Shown here: positions 26,984-36,011 of the stretch, piece by piece
How positions within the stretch are numbered: position 1 is the first letter of the stretch
How the letters are laid out: each line of letters begins with the position of its first letter
NCBI GenBank assembly: GCA_964422295.1
Contig: CAYRAM010000001.1
Location: 1-64,000, forward strand
Reading direction: 5' to 3'
From: UBA12191 sp964422295
GTDB lineage: Bacteria > Planctomycetota > UBA8108 > UBA1146
Length of the DNA: 64,000 nt
The notes under the pieces: model-generated
Seen by the model: the letters and a program-made list of their open reading frames with translations, nothing else
The model's database searches: none
Told to the model about the DNA's origin: nothing
Program-made: the position numbers and the translations under genes

Positions 26984-27814
26984 TCAATCTGCGATCTGGG
27001 AGTCCTTCGAAACATGCTTTTCGGCCCTGCTGTTTGGATCGCCCAACATCCCCCTGTGATGAGCAATGAGCTCCGCCGAGATAGAAATTGCGATCTCCTC
27101 AGGTGATTGCGATCCAATGGGGAGACCGATGGGTGAACGAACTCTTGAGAGCTCCTTGGTGGAAATGCCCGATTTGCGCAAGTGCTTCAAGATCGCCCCG
27201 GCCTTCCCTCGGCTCCCGATGAGCCCTACATACCCTGCAGGTGTTTTCAGAGCTCTAGATAGCGCGGTCTCGTCGTGTTGATGTCCTCTGGTCACGACGA
27301 TGACTGCGCAATTAGAATTGATTTCCAAGCCGTCGAGGCAACTGTCAAAGGGTGCGCAGTGGACTTCCGTTGTCGAAGCAAAGTGATCAGCGGAAGCAAA
27401 TTCCTCGCGGTCATCGATGATGGTGATTTTCCACTGCAGAGTATTGATCACATGCTCAAGGGACCGTGCCACATGACCGGCTCCCAGGATGACGACCCAG
27501 GGATTTCCGACAGGTTCAATGTACACTTCGAATTCTCCTCCACAGAGTAGTCCTGTTTCGGCGACAGTCGCAGCCGTGAGACGATGATTTTCCCTGCATG
27601 GTCGCCCAGTGGCCATCACCTCCATGGCGCTGCGCCATATCTCGGATTCACTGCACCCGCCGCCCACCGTACCCACGGTGCTGCCGTCCTCACGGACGAG
27701 CATTCTTGCGCCGTTTTTTCCGGGGGTGGAACCGGTGGTGGAGATGATGGTGGCCAACGCTCCTTTCCTGCCGGTTTCCAGTAACTTGATCACTTCTTGG
27801 AAAACTTCCAGCAC
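26984..27814 (-). CDS. XdhC/CoxI family protein
   Basis: Family involved in maturing or inserting sulfurated molybdenum cofactor for xanthine dehydrogenase-type enzymes. N-terminal XdhC/CoxI domain: GRKGALATIISTTGSTPGKN, then STVGTVGGGCSESEIW, and the C-terminal Rossmann-like domain with VVILGAGHVARSLEHV and VVTRGHQHDETAL followed by GYVGLIGSRGKA. About 276 residues from GTG 27814, which follows GAGAGG; a TTG at 27850 would place coding sequence over an 18-bp repeat. No molybdenum hydroxylase gene is near, so its client is not shown here. Confidence 0.88.
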   Translation of the reverse strand: MLEVFQEVIKLLETGRKGALATIISTTGSTPGKNGARMLVREDGSTVGTVGGGCSESEIWRSAMEVMATGRPCRENHRLTAATVAETGLLCGGEFEVYIEPVGNPWVVILGAGHVARSLEHVINTLQWKITIIDDREEFASADHFASTTEVHCAPFDSCLDGLEINSNCAVIVVTRGHQHDETALSRALKTPAGYVGLIGSRGKAGAILKHLRKSGISTKELSRVRSPIGLPIGSQSPEEIAISISAELIAHHRGMLGDPNSRAEKHVSKDSQIAD

Positions 27815-27832
27815 CGAAATCACACCTCTCAA

Positions 27833-27872
27833 GGTAGGGGAACCAACCAATCAGGGTAGGGGAACCAACCAA
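27833..27872. repeat. 18-bp direct repeat in the xdhC-GGDEF intergenic region
   Basis: GGTAGGGGAACCAACCAA occurs twice (27833-27850 and 27855-27872), offset by 22 bp, about two helical turns. It lies just upstream of the XdhC-type gene (minus) and about 115 bp before the divergent diguanylate cyclase gene. The spacing would fit a pair of protein-binding sites, but a simple duplication is equally possible. Confidence 0.7.
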
Positions 27873-27987
27873 GAAATTAGCAGAGGAACGCAGTACAAGC
27901 CACCTGAGCGGCCCGAATTGCCTTTCCATGATATCTTTAATTGCGGGTGTATGGCCCGTTTGATCCAGGTAGGAAAGACGGAATCCG

Positions 27988-29391
27988 ATGCCCCGTTCAG
28001 TGTTTTCGACACGATCCAGTGAGTGGCCACTGCCTCCCGATCCTGGGGAGTCGAGGTTATTGTTGGATCTGTTCCCTGATCCCCTGATCGTTGCTCGCGG
28101 ACCCTCAAGGAAACTCCTCGCTGTCAATCGCGCATTCATGGAATTGGTAGGAGTCTCAAGTTCTGCGGAGATCCGCGATTGCCCCATGACCGACTGGATC
28201 CATGAAGATGACCGCCACAGACTTCTGTCCTTGGGTGGAGACGGGGAGTCTGATCCGATTCCCGTCATGGTCCAAATCAGGGAAGGGGAGGCGTGGAGGT
28301 CCGTGGCTCTCATGGGTGGGCGCCGTCTCAGTCCCCAGGGCGATGAACGCTGGGTGTATCGGTTGAAGATTCTGGATGAGAGCGGCATCGGGCTTGAAAA
28401 GCAGATGAGAGAGCAGAGAAAGCGTGCATCGGAAGCAGTCAGGACCTCACTTAGAATCTTTCACCTGACCGAAAAAATTCGCGTTGCTCCGAGGCTTTCT
28501 GCATTATTGATCGGTGTCAAAGACGAAGCAGAGTTTTATGAACGCGCAGGACAACTGCTCAGTTCAGAGGGATTGGGTTATCAGGAGGTTTGTTTCTGGA
28601 GATTAGAGGGGGATAAAAGAAGCCTGATCTGGTCCGAAAATCCGAGCAACTGCAAGATTCAAGGTAGATCTGAAGCGATGCGTTCCTTGCCATTGGTCAC
28701 AGGATCGGGACGCGTGGACAGAGTCCTCGAACTTCGTATCGATCAGAGGGAATTACAGCTGTTGAAGGAAGCGCCCCTGTTGATGGAATGGCACGAGGAG
28801 GTGCTGGGTACAATTGCAGAAGTTCTCGCTTTGACGCTGGAGAACCTGAAACTTCATGGTCAGTTGGCGCAACAGGCTCTCCTTGATCCACTGACGGGTA
28901 TATCAAATCGCTTGCATCTGACTTCACAACTGGAGAAAGAAGTTCTCAGATCGCGCAGGGAGGGGCAGCCCCTGGGCCTTCTATTTACCGATCTGGATGG
29001 GTTCAAGCAGATCAATGACGTCCTTGGACACCTGGTCGGGGATCAGCTTCTCAAGGAAGTCAGCGCCTTTCTCGCTCAACAATTCCGTGAGAGTGATCAT
29101 CTCTGTCGATATGGTGGGGACGAATTTGTCGTCATCATGCCAGGCTCAACTTTGGACGATGTCCGCAGGAAGGCAGAAGAGCTTCTGGAAGCGTTTCGCC
29201 GACATTCATTCATCGATGGCAGAACCCGGAAGGCAGGTAAACTCTCTCTCTCGCTTGGGATTACCCAGCTGCGTGAAGGGATGACAGGAGAGGAACTCCT
29301 CGACGAAGCTGATTCAGCGCTCTACGAAGCAAAGCGCCAGGGCAAGGACTGCTTGGTCGTAATTGAAGGGGATGGAATAGGGGGGGCGTAG
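27988..29391 (+). CDS. PAS-GGDEF diguanylate cyclase
   Basis: 467-residue soluble signalling protein, probably making cyclic di-GMP. An N-terminal PAS domain (about 20-140: LLDLFPDPLIVARGPSRKLL, VNRAFMELVGVS) is followed by a linker helix, a GAF-like middle (about 175-280) and a GGDEF domain (about 300-460: DPLTGISNRLHL, then FTDLDGFKQINDVLGH). The GGDEF motif itself is intact at 376-380 and an inhibitory-site RxxD (RESD) lies five residues before it, so product inhibition is expected. No membrane segment is seen. It ends 7 bp from the convergent rbfA. Confidence 0.92.
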   Translation: MPRSVFSTRSSEWPLPPDPGESRLLLDLFPDPLIVARGPSRKLLAVNRAFMELVGVSSSAEIRDCPMTDWIHEDDRHRLLSLGGDGESDPIPVMVQIREGEAWRSVALMGGRRLSPQGDERWVYRLKILDESGIGLEKQMREQRKRASEAVRTSLRIFHLTEKIRVAPRLSALLIGVKDEAEFYERAGQLLSSEGLGYQEVCFWRLEGDKRSLIWSENPSNCKIQGRSEAMRSLPLVTGSGRVDRVLELRIDQRELQLLKEAPLLMEWHEEVLGTIAEVLALTLENLKLHGQLAQQALLDPLTGISNRLHLTSQLEKEVLRSRREGQPLGLLFTDLDGFKQINDVLGHLVGDQLLKEVSAFLAQQFRESDHLCRYGGDEFVVIMPGSTLDDVRRKAEELLEAFRRHSFIDGRTRKAGKLSLSLGITQLREGMTGEELLDEADSALYEAKRQGKDCLVVIEGDGIGGA

Positions 29392-29398
29392 CGCACGG

Positions 29399-29797
29399 TT
29401 ATTCCTGCTGGGGAGGATGTCCACGCTCCTCGCGCTCGCGCGCTGCCGTTTCGTCCGCTTCTCTCGCCAAGCGGATCTTTTCTTCGATGTCCTGGGTTCG
29501 TTGAAAACTGTCATCAAGGATGAACCTCAATACCGGCGTTTCACGCAGGCGAACCCTGGATTTCAAGAGCGATTGGATTTTTCCCCTTGCGGCTTCCAGG
29601 CCTCGCAATGACGTGCGCTGGTCCGCTTCCGATCCGAGGATGGAAACGAATACTTTGCACTCTTTGAGGTCTTCGGTGGGTTCTGTAGCCTGGACCGAGA
29701 CAAAACCGATTCGAGGATCCTTGAGTTCTCCCTGAAGAATCAGGGAGATCTCTTCTTTGATGAGGCTGGCGATACGCGCTTTTCGGATCGGTCTCAT
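29399..29797 (-). CDS. rbfA: 30S ribosome-binding factor RbfA
   Basis: Cold-shock 30S maturation factor with a KH-like fold. 132 residues with the family N-terminus RPIRKARIASLIKEEISLIL followed by KDPRIGFVSV, then CKVFVSILGS and the C-terminal TPVLRFILDDSFQRTQDIEE stretch. It lies 3 bases after infB in the usual nusA-infB-rbfA order. The charged tail (EADETAAREREERG) is a common extension. No truB follows. Confidence 0.95.
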   Translation of the reverse strand: MRPIRKARIASLIKEEISLILQGELKDPRIGFVSVQATEPTEDLKECKVFVSILGSEADQRTSLRGLEAARGKIQSLLKSRVRLRETPVLRFILDDSFQRTQDIEEKIRLAREADETAAREREERGHPPQQE

Positions 29798-29800
29798 CGA

Positions 29801-32656
29801 TTATCCTGAACTTTTTTTGGCCTCACCGAGTTTTCGCGATGTTTCAATCACCTTGTAACTCTCGATGAAATCACCGATCTTGATGTCGTTGTACCCTTTA
29901 ACCACGAGGCCGCACTCAAAGCCTTCACGGACCTCCTTGGCATCATCCTTGACCCGCTTCAGTGACGCCAGTTTGCCCTCGTGGACAAGGATCCCATCGC
30001 GGACCAGGCGGATCTTGTCATCCCGGGTAACGATGCCGCTGCGAACCATGCAACCAGCGATATTGCCCAACTTGGATGATTTGAACAGATTGAGGATTTC
30101 CGCAGACCCTTGCAACTCCTCTGTGATGTCGGGGCTGAGCATTCCTTCGAGGGCCTGTCTCATATCCTCAATGATCTCATAAATCACAGTATAGGTACGG
30201 ATTTCGACACCCTTTGCTTCTGCTTCAGATCTCGCCTTGTCAGAGGCTGAGACATGGAAGCCAATGACGACGGCACTGGAAGCGTCGGCGAGCAACACGT
30301 CCGATTCAGAAATTTCCCCGACACCTCCACGCAGTACCCGGATTGCAACTTCATCCGTGTGCATTCCGGAGAGTTCACTCTTGAGAACGTCCAAGGTTCC
30401 TTTGACGTCGGTTTTGATGATGACGTTGATCTCTTGAGTCTTGGCTTTGTCGATGGTGTCAAAAAGACCCTCAAGCGTGACCTTCTGGCGCTCCGCACGA
30501 TCTGCCTTGGCTTTCGCTTCTTGGCGCTCTTCAGCGATCTGCCGCGCTTTGGAGGCGGAGTCGAGAGCGTACAGTTTGTCACCCGCTTCTGGGAGATCAT
30601 TGAGACCGGTGATTTCGACAGGAGTTGCCGGTGGCGCTTCCTCCAGATCTTCTCCACTGGTCGACCGAAGGGTTCGAATTTTGCCGTGGGCTGGCCCACA
30701 GACCACAGTATCGCCTTTACGCAGAGTGCCATCCTGAACCAGGACACTGATGACGTTGCCCTGGCCCGTGGAGGCGCGGGAATCAAGAACCGTCCCGATC
30801 GCCAACTTGTCCGGGTTGGCTTTCAACTCGAGAATTTCAGATTCCAGCGACAGGTGCTCCAGCAGGCCGTCGACACCTTCACCGGAAATGGCGGAAACCG
30901 GAATCATCTCTGTTTCTCCACCCCAGTCACTGGGTGTGAGTTGTAGTTCCGCCAATTTGGCTTTGACCATGTCCACATTGGCACCAGGACGATCCATTTT
31001 GTTGATCGCCACGACGATCGGGACCCCTGCTGCACGTGCATGTTCGATGGCTTCTTCGGTTTGAGGCATGGGACCATCATCTGCAGCCACGACGAGAACC
31101 ACTACGTCTGTGACGTTGGCGCCGCGTGCCCTCATGCTGGTGAACGCACGGTGCCCTGGCGTATCGATAAAGACCACGTGAGCATTGTCTTTATCAACCC
31201 TGTAAGCACTCAAGTGTTGAGTGATCCCACCCGATTCGGACTTGGTGATCGTGCTCTCGCGGATCTTGTCGAGGAGGGTCGTTTTTCCATGGTCGACATG
31301 GCCCATCATCGTCACCACGGGTGCCCGGAGGATGAGATCGGTCTCTTCATCCTCGAAACTCTCAATTTCATCGAGGGTGGTTTCAAATGCTTTCGGCTCT
31401 TCGAGGATGATTTCGCAATTGATCTCAACAGAGAGAGTATCGACGATTTCTTGGGAGAGAGGAGAATTGACATTTGCCAACATGCCATGGTTCATCAATT
31501 TTTTAAGGAGAGCTGTTTGTTTGACTCCGAGGGCCAAGCTCAAGTCTTTGATGGTTGCCGGTTCCTCCAGGGTGATCTGATCTGGCAGATCTTCGGGAAT
31601 CAGATCCTGTTGCAGTCTCCGGCGAGTGAAATCGGATTCCTGATTGCGCGGTCGATTTTGTTGGCGACCCCGTCCCTTGTTTCCATGGGCACCTTTGCCT
31701 GGTCCGCCTGTTCTTTTTGCTCCCGGGGGGCCGGCATCGGCACCCGGGAATATCATCACCTTTTTGGCACCATGTGCGGAGGAAGGTGCCGCAGGTCGTC
31801 CGGTTCCGGCAGTGCGACCTGTTTTGCCTGCTCCTCTGCCTCCACCCGGTGCGCCACCCGGGCGTTGTTGACGTCTAGGCCCAGTCGTGGATGATCTCCC
31901 GGCCGGTGGACGAGTAGGGGCCTTTGAACGGATGATGAGAGGGCGCCCCTTGCTTTTGCGGGGGGTCGGAGCTTTGGGGTCCAATGGGCGCGCCACGGGA
32001 GCCACGGGCTTGGCGGCGGAATCACCTCCGAAGCCAGGGGCCATGACAATCTTCTTCTGCGGAGGTTTGTCTTGGGGCGCCTCTTGAATTTTATCCGTTG
32101 TTGCAGGCTCCACCTCGGAAGCATCTTCACTGGTCTCTTCACTCGCCACAGCGGTTTCCGGTGAATCCGATTCCACCGATTCAGCGGCAATCGCTACTTC
32201 TTCAACTTCCGTGACAGGATCCGCCTCGATGGCATCTCCGGGAGAATCGTCAGCAGCGACGTGAATCGCTTCCTCTGCCTCGACTTCGGCGGTGACAGGC
32301 TCTGCGGACTCAGCTTCGGTTTCTTCGATGTCGGAATCAGGGCTCTGCTCGGGAAGGGCTTCCATCTCTTCCTGCCCGATTACCGGCTCGGGTTCAACTG
32401 CTGCGACCGTCTCCTCGGGTACCGCATCTGCAGAATCCTCTGCTACTGCTACGGGGGACTCTTCGACTTCTGCAACTTCCGGTTCTGGTTCTGGTTCGGG
32501 ATCCTCCTCAAGGAAAATCCTGACGGTCATGGCATCGTTTTCGCTGATGGAGGACATGTGATTCTTCACACGGATTCCTCGACCCTCGAGGAATTCCATG
32601 ATGTCCTTGCTCTTGATGCCAAGTTCCTTGGCCAGTGCGTGTATTCTCACGCCCAA
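29801..32656 (-). CDS. infB: Translation initiation factor IF-2
   Basis: GTPase that delivers fMet-tRNA to the ribosome. 951 residues: an N-terminal IF2N domain (VRIHALAKELGIKSKDIMEF), a long acidic Glu/Pro/Val-rich region (about 50-195), a basic Arg/Gly/Pro-rich region (about 225-340), a second IF2N-like domain, then the G domain with GHVDHGKT at about 451-458, DTPGH and NKMD, and domains II-IV. The start is TTG, eight bases after GGGAGG. It lies between nusA and rbfA. The low-complexity N-terminal part is long but within the known range for IF-2. Confidence 0.97.
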   Translation of the reverse strand: MGVRIHALAKELGIKSKDIMEFLEGRGIRVKNHMSSISENDAMTVRIFLEEDPEPEPEPEVAEVEESPVAVAEDSADAVPEETVAAVEPEPVIGQEEMEALPEQSPDSDIEETEAESAEPVTAEVEAEEAIHVAADDSPGDAIEADPVTEVEEVAIAAESVESDSPETAVASEETSEDASEVEPATTDKIQEAPQDKPPQKKIVMAPGFGGDSAAKPVAPVARPLDPKAPTPRKSKGRPLIIRSKAPTRPPAGRSSTTGPRRQQRPGGAPGGGRGAGKTGRTAGTGRPAAPSSAHGAKKVMIFPGADAGPPGAKRTGGPGKGAHGNKGRGRQQNRPRNQESDFTRRRLQQDLIPEDLPDQITLEEPATIKDLSLALGVKQTALLKKLMNHGMLANVNSPLSQEIVDTLSVEINCEIILEEPKAFETTLDEIESFEDEETDLILRAPVVTMMGHVDHGKTTLLDKIRESTITKSESGGITQHLSAYRVDKDNAHVVFIDTPGHRAFTSMRARGANVTDVVVLVVAADDGPMPQTEEAIEHARAAGVPIVVAINKMDRPGANVDMVKAKLAELQLTPSDWGGETEMIPVSAISGEGVDGLLEHLSLESEILELKANPDKLAIGTVLDSRASTGQGNVISVLVQDGTLRKGDTVVCGPAHGKIRTLRSTSGEDLEEAPPATPVEITGLNDLPEAGDKLYALDSASKARQIAEERQEAKAKADRAERQKVTLEGLFDTIDKAKTQEINVIIKTDVKGTLDVLKSELSGMHTDEVAIRVLRGGVGEISESDVLLADASSAVVIGFHVSASDKARSEAEAKGVEIRTYTVIYEIIEDMRQALEGMLSPDITEELQGSAEILNLFKSSKLGNIAGCMVRSGIVTRDDKIRLVRDGILVHEGKLASLKRVKDDAKEVREGFECGLVVKGYNDIKIGDFIESYKVIETSRKLGEAKKSSG

Positions 32657-32717
32657 GTCAGTAGCCTCCCGATTCTGAAGATCGGGTTTCCCCGATCCAG
32701 TGACTTCAATTTGCGCC

Positions 32718-34061
32718 CTATTCCTCTTCGGAGTCGACGCTTTCCATGATCTCCTGAATTTTTTCGATGATCAGTTTTGCAGACAGTTCGTCCAAGCCTT
32801 CGATCGCTGAAAGGCCCTCCACGCCAGCCTCCAACAGAGCCTCGGTGGAATCGATTTGGGCTTCGATCAGGCGGTCTGCAATCTCTTCATTGACACCGGG
32901 AAGATCTTCAAGACCCATGACCACGGCGCCCTCTTCGTACTCTTCGACGTCTTCCGTTTCGCCAGAGAGCTCAACTTCTTCCTTCTGTTGCTCGAAAAGT
33001 TGGTCGAGTGGGTTTTCTGAAACTGTTCTCCCCGACTCAGCCCCTGCGACTTTTGCTAGGCGATCTCCGAACATGTCATCGGCTCTCTGCTCCAGGCCCT
33101 GATCTCGCAATGATTGCAATTCTTCGGTAGTGATCGGACAGATGTTGAGCTCCCAGCCAGTCAATTTTGAAGCCAAGCGAACGTTTTGTCCACGGCGGCC
33201 AATGGCGAGTGACTGCTGGTCTTCGGTGACGTAGACATTCGCTGTCATCTCCTCATAGTCGAGTTCCAAGGAAGCGATTTCAGCGGGTTTCAATGCTTCA
33301 GGGATGAGGACATCGACCGATTCATTCCAACGAACCACATCGATTTTTTCTCCACTCAACTCGTCGGTGACATTGCGGATCCTGGATCCTTTGACCCCGA
33401 TACACGCTCCGACGCAATCGACATTACTGTCGAGTGTGGCGACGGCAATCTTCGTACGATTGCCAGCCTCACGTGCGACCGCCTTGATCTCGACGACAAA
33501 ATCTGAAACTTCAGGGATTTCCTGCTCAAAGAGTCGACGAACGAGGGCTTGATCCCCGCGACTGACGAGCAACTGAACTCGAGTAGATTGAAGATTTACC
33601 TCTTTAAGGACGACCTTGATACGATCACCCTCATTCCAATTTTCAAGGCTTGATTGTTCACTTCTGGGCATGAAACCTTCAGCGCGATTACCGAGGGTGA
33701 TGACGAGCCCGCCCCCTTTGCGGCTGGCGACTGTTCCATTGAAGACTTCTCCGACCCGATCCACGTATTCGCGGTAGATGACTTCCCGTTCCGCTTCGCG
33801 AATCTTTTGGAAGAGGACCTGTTTGCCAGTTCCTGCGGCGATTCTTCCGAGCGCTTCCCGGGGATCGAAATTCTCACCGTCACGGTGTGCCCGGATTTCA
33901 CCGGACTCCCGATCGATGATGACTTCGATTCCTTCTTCCTGATCAAATCTCTTTTGGGCAGCCGAGACGAGAGCCATCTCGATTCCCGTAAAGATTACTT
34001 CCTTGTCGACTTGTCGATCACGGTGAATCGTGTCGACAAAGCGCAGGATCTCTTCGCTCAA
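32718..34061 (-). CDS. nusA: Transcription termination/antitermination protein NusA
   Basis: RNA-polymerase-binding elongation factor. About 447 residues from TTG at 34061 (GGGAG six bases upstream); an upstream in-frame ATG would add 26 unconserved residues. N-terminal polymerase-binding domain (LSEEILRFVDTIHRDRQVDK), S1 domain (GEVFNGTVASRKGGGLVITL), two KH domains (CVGACIGVKGSRIRNV, then SLAIGRRGQNVRLASKLTGW). An acidic linker and a helix-hairpin-helix C-terminal domain (LEDLPGVNEEIADRLIEA) follow. rimP, which usually precedes nusA, is not present upstream. Confidence 0.95.
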   Translation of the reverse strand: MSEEILRFVDTIHRDRQVDKEVIFTGIEMALVSAAQKRFDQEEGIEVIIDRESGEIRAHRDGENFDPREALGRIAAGTGKQVLFQKIREAEREVIYREYVDRVGEVFNGTVASRKGGGLVITLGNRAEGFMPRSEQSSLENWNEGDRIKVVLKEVNLQSTRVQLLVSRGDQALVRRLFEQEIPEVSDFVVEIKAVAREAGNRTKIAVATLDSNVDCVGACIGVKGSRIRNVTDELSGEKIDVVRWNESVDVLIPEALKPAEIASLELDYEEMTANVYVTEDQQSLAIGRRGQNVRLASKLTGWELNICPITTEELQSLRDQGLEQRADDMFGDRLAKVAGAESGRTVSENPLDQLFEQQKEEVELSGETEDVEEYEEGAVVMGLEDLPGVNEEIADRLIEAQIDSTEALLEAGVEGLSAIEGLDELSAKLIIEKIQEIMESVDSEEE

Positions 34062-34676
34062 TGTCGTCTCCCATTCTCGCAGGAAGTGCGATCTGCATCC
34101 CTGCATCCATGCATCTATGCATCCTGCGCATTGTCGCAAGATATTCTCTTCATTTCGTAGCGGTGAAGGCAGTCCAGACCACTTCTCACCGCTGTAACAC
34201 AGCTCCGAAGCACCAACCTGTCGGGGAGGGGGATCGCAGGAACCTCATCGGCGTGATGATCGCCAACAAGCGTTCGTGAAGACTTATCGTCTTCCCGATC
34301 CCCGTCCGGCCAGGAAAGGCCGTATGAACCGGGACTCACCCGGTCATGAACCGTTGGACCCACGGTTCCGGAGACGTCATCATCTCGTCATGATCAAATC
34401 TCGCCATGATCAAGGTTCGAAAGGGGCGACCAGAAGTCGCGTTCCCCGAACCACAAACCCGTTCGATCGGATCGCATCGATTGGATCCAAGAACCCTGAT
34501 GAACAGGGGATCGGAGGATGGGATCCACGCGACCTTCGAAACGGACGAAGTGACAACTTTCTGCAGCCTCACAGCCACAGAAAGAGAATCGTAGGACAGG
34601 AGTCCAAGGCTGTCAATGAAACCGGCCCTCCTGTTCGCGCTTGAAGAACGGCTCTAAGTGCAGTCAGGAGAAGTCT
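34062..34676. other. Gene-free region between nusA and the DUF2064 transferase gene
   Basis: About 615 bp with no convincing gene; short open frames here show no family features. Next to nusA it carries four 8-bp direct repeats of the type TGCATCCn (about 34094-34126). Next comes an inverted repeat AGCGGTGA (34159-34166) / TCACCGCT (34186-34193), whose right arm runs into a second small one, GCTGT-AAC-ACAGC. It probably holds the divergent promoters of the nusA operon and the mcsA operon and a structured nusA leader; no clear -10/-35 pair was found. Confidence 0.6.
34094..34126. repeat. 8-bp tandem repeats in the nusA leader
   Basis: TGCATCCC, TGCATCCA, TGCATCTA and TGCATCCT in tandem, ending GCGCA, about 35 bp upstream of the nusA start on its leader side. 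Copies differ only in the last two bases. Function unknown. Confidence 0.8.
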
Positions 34677-35495
34677 TTGGAAGTGGCCATACTGCTGTTT
34701 GTAAAATTACCGGTCCCTGGGAGGGTGAAATCGCGACTTGCTGCAGCACTGGGGGCTCCGAGAGCATCCCGATTGGCCTCTGCATTGTTGGTCGATCGAC
34801 TGGTTCAGATCGAAGAACAATTTCTTGACGGTGGTCTCTGCAGGATCCTCTGCGGGGATCAGGCAGGGGCGGAGCGTTTTGACCCTTATCTTCAGATTGC
34901 GTCCCACATCCACTTGAAGGCGAACCGTATCAAAATGAAACACCTTGCCAAGAATCGGGCGATCTGGCATTACCGGAATCAAGGTCCGGGACTTCTGGGG
35001 GATCGGATCGAGAGGATCGCCAAAGAGTTTCAGTCCTTCGGCAGGATCGTTCTTGGCACCGATATCCTCGGCCAGGATCCCCGTGTGATCCAATTGGCGA
35101 TCGATACGGTCAAATCGGGAGCCGCGGTGATCGAGCCCGCAGACGATGGGGGATTCAATTTGCTGGGATTGCCGGCTGGGGAGCCTGCGACAGGGTGGGA
35201 CACCCTGAAGGTGGGATTTCAGGGGGATGATTTGCCGTGGCGCAGATTGGCCTCCGCGATCGACACCGCAGGGTGGCGATTACGGATCCTCGACCAGACC
35301 CCTGATATCGATGACGTTGCCGACCTTGAGTCGCAGATTCGCCGGGGGATGGGGGATCCCTCCTTTCTGCCGGAGAACGCACAAATCCTTGGAGAAGTGG
35401 CAAAACTCCCGAAAGATGTCTGGAGAGATGGGATTGAAATGCCGATATTGAAGGCACGGAAGCCTGTGCCCGAGGCCCAGCCCGACAAGGAGTGA
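34677..35495 (+). CDS. DUF2064/TIGR04282-type glycosyltransferase-like protein
   Basis: 272 residues from TTG 34677, which follows AGGAG by 6 nt (an upstream in-frame TTG at 34641 lacks a site). It matches the rSAM/selenodomain-associated transferase 1 family: LLFVKLPVPGRVKSRLAAAL near the start, GTDILGQDPRVIQLAID in the middle and the hallmark AAVIEPADDGGFNLLGL. A nucleotide-sugar transferase fold is known for the family but the reaction is not. It lies 9 bp before mcsA and is probably in the same operon. Confidence 0.85.
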   Translation: MEVAILLFVKLPVPGRVKSRLAAALGAPRASRLASALLVDRLVQIEEQFLDGGLCRILCGDQAGAERFDPYLQIASHIHLKANRIKMKHLAKNRAIWHYRNQGPGLLGDRIERIAKEFQSFGRIVLGTDILGQDPRVIQLAIDTVKSGAAVIEPADDGGFNLLGLPAGEPATGWDTLKVGFQGDDLPWRRLASAIDTAGWRLRILDQTPDIDDVADLESQIRRGMGDPSFLPENAQILGEVAKLPKDVWRDGIEMPILKARKPVPEAQPDKE

Positions 35496-35504
35496 CAAAG
35501 AACC

Positions 35505-36011
35505 ATGTTGTGTGAGAAGTGCCAGCAAAACGAGGTCACAGTTCACCTTACTGACATCGTCAACAACACCAAGAAGGAGTATCACCTCTGTCGTGATTGC
35601 GCCCAGTCCCATGGAGTGTCGATCAAGGCCACCCTCGAAAATTTCAAAAACTTGACGATTCCGGAATTTTATTCGCCACCGGAAAGCACGGGTTCGGAAA
35701 CTACTGAGCAATCTGCGCCCCTCGATTGCCCCGATTGTGGAATGAGTTACTCACGATTTCGCAAAGAGGGGAAATTCGGCTGTGCCATGGATTACGATCT
35801 GTTCAGTGAATCTCTCGACGACCTTTTTGGCAAGATCCAACCATCGACCCAACACAAAGGAAGGGTTCCCGCTCGATTCCATGGTGCGGTGGCCCACTCC
35901 CTTGAAGTTGAGAAATTACGACAAGAGATGGAGCAGGCCGCGATCGACGAAGACTACGAAAAGGCTGCAGCGATCAAGAGCCAGCTAAAGTCACTGGAGC
36001 AGGGATCATGA
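35505..36011 (+). CDS. mcsA: McsA-like zinc and UVR domain protein
   Basis: Activator of the protein-arginine kinase McsB. 168 residues: a first zinc site with C3, C6, C29 and C32; a second site with C75, C78 and C93 whose expected fourth cysteine is Asp96 (CAMD instead of CxxC); then a UVR coiled-coil motif (about 130-165, EVEKLRQEMEQAAIDEDYEK). Its stop overlaps the mcsB start (ATGA). In Firmicutes McsA activates McsB and links to ClpC; the same role is inferred here from gene order. Confidence 0.9.
   Translation: MLCEKCQQNEVTVHLTDIVNNTKKEYHLCRDCAQSHGVSIKATLENFKNLTIPEFYSPPESTGSETTEQSAPLDCPDCGMSYSRFRKEGKFGCAMDYDLFSESLDDLFGKIQPSTQHKGRVPARFHGAVAHSLEVEKLRQEMEQAAIDEDYEKAAAIKSQLKSLEQGS

Noticed and set aside
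34276..34644. Possible small gene in the region upstream of the DUF2064 transferase gene
   Set aside because: Composition is Arg/Pro/His-rich without family features or a ribosome binding site, and several frames are equally open there.
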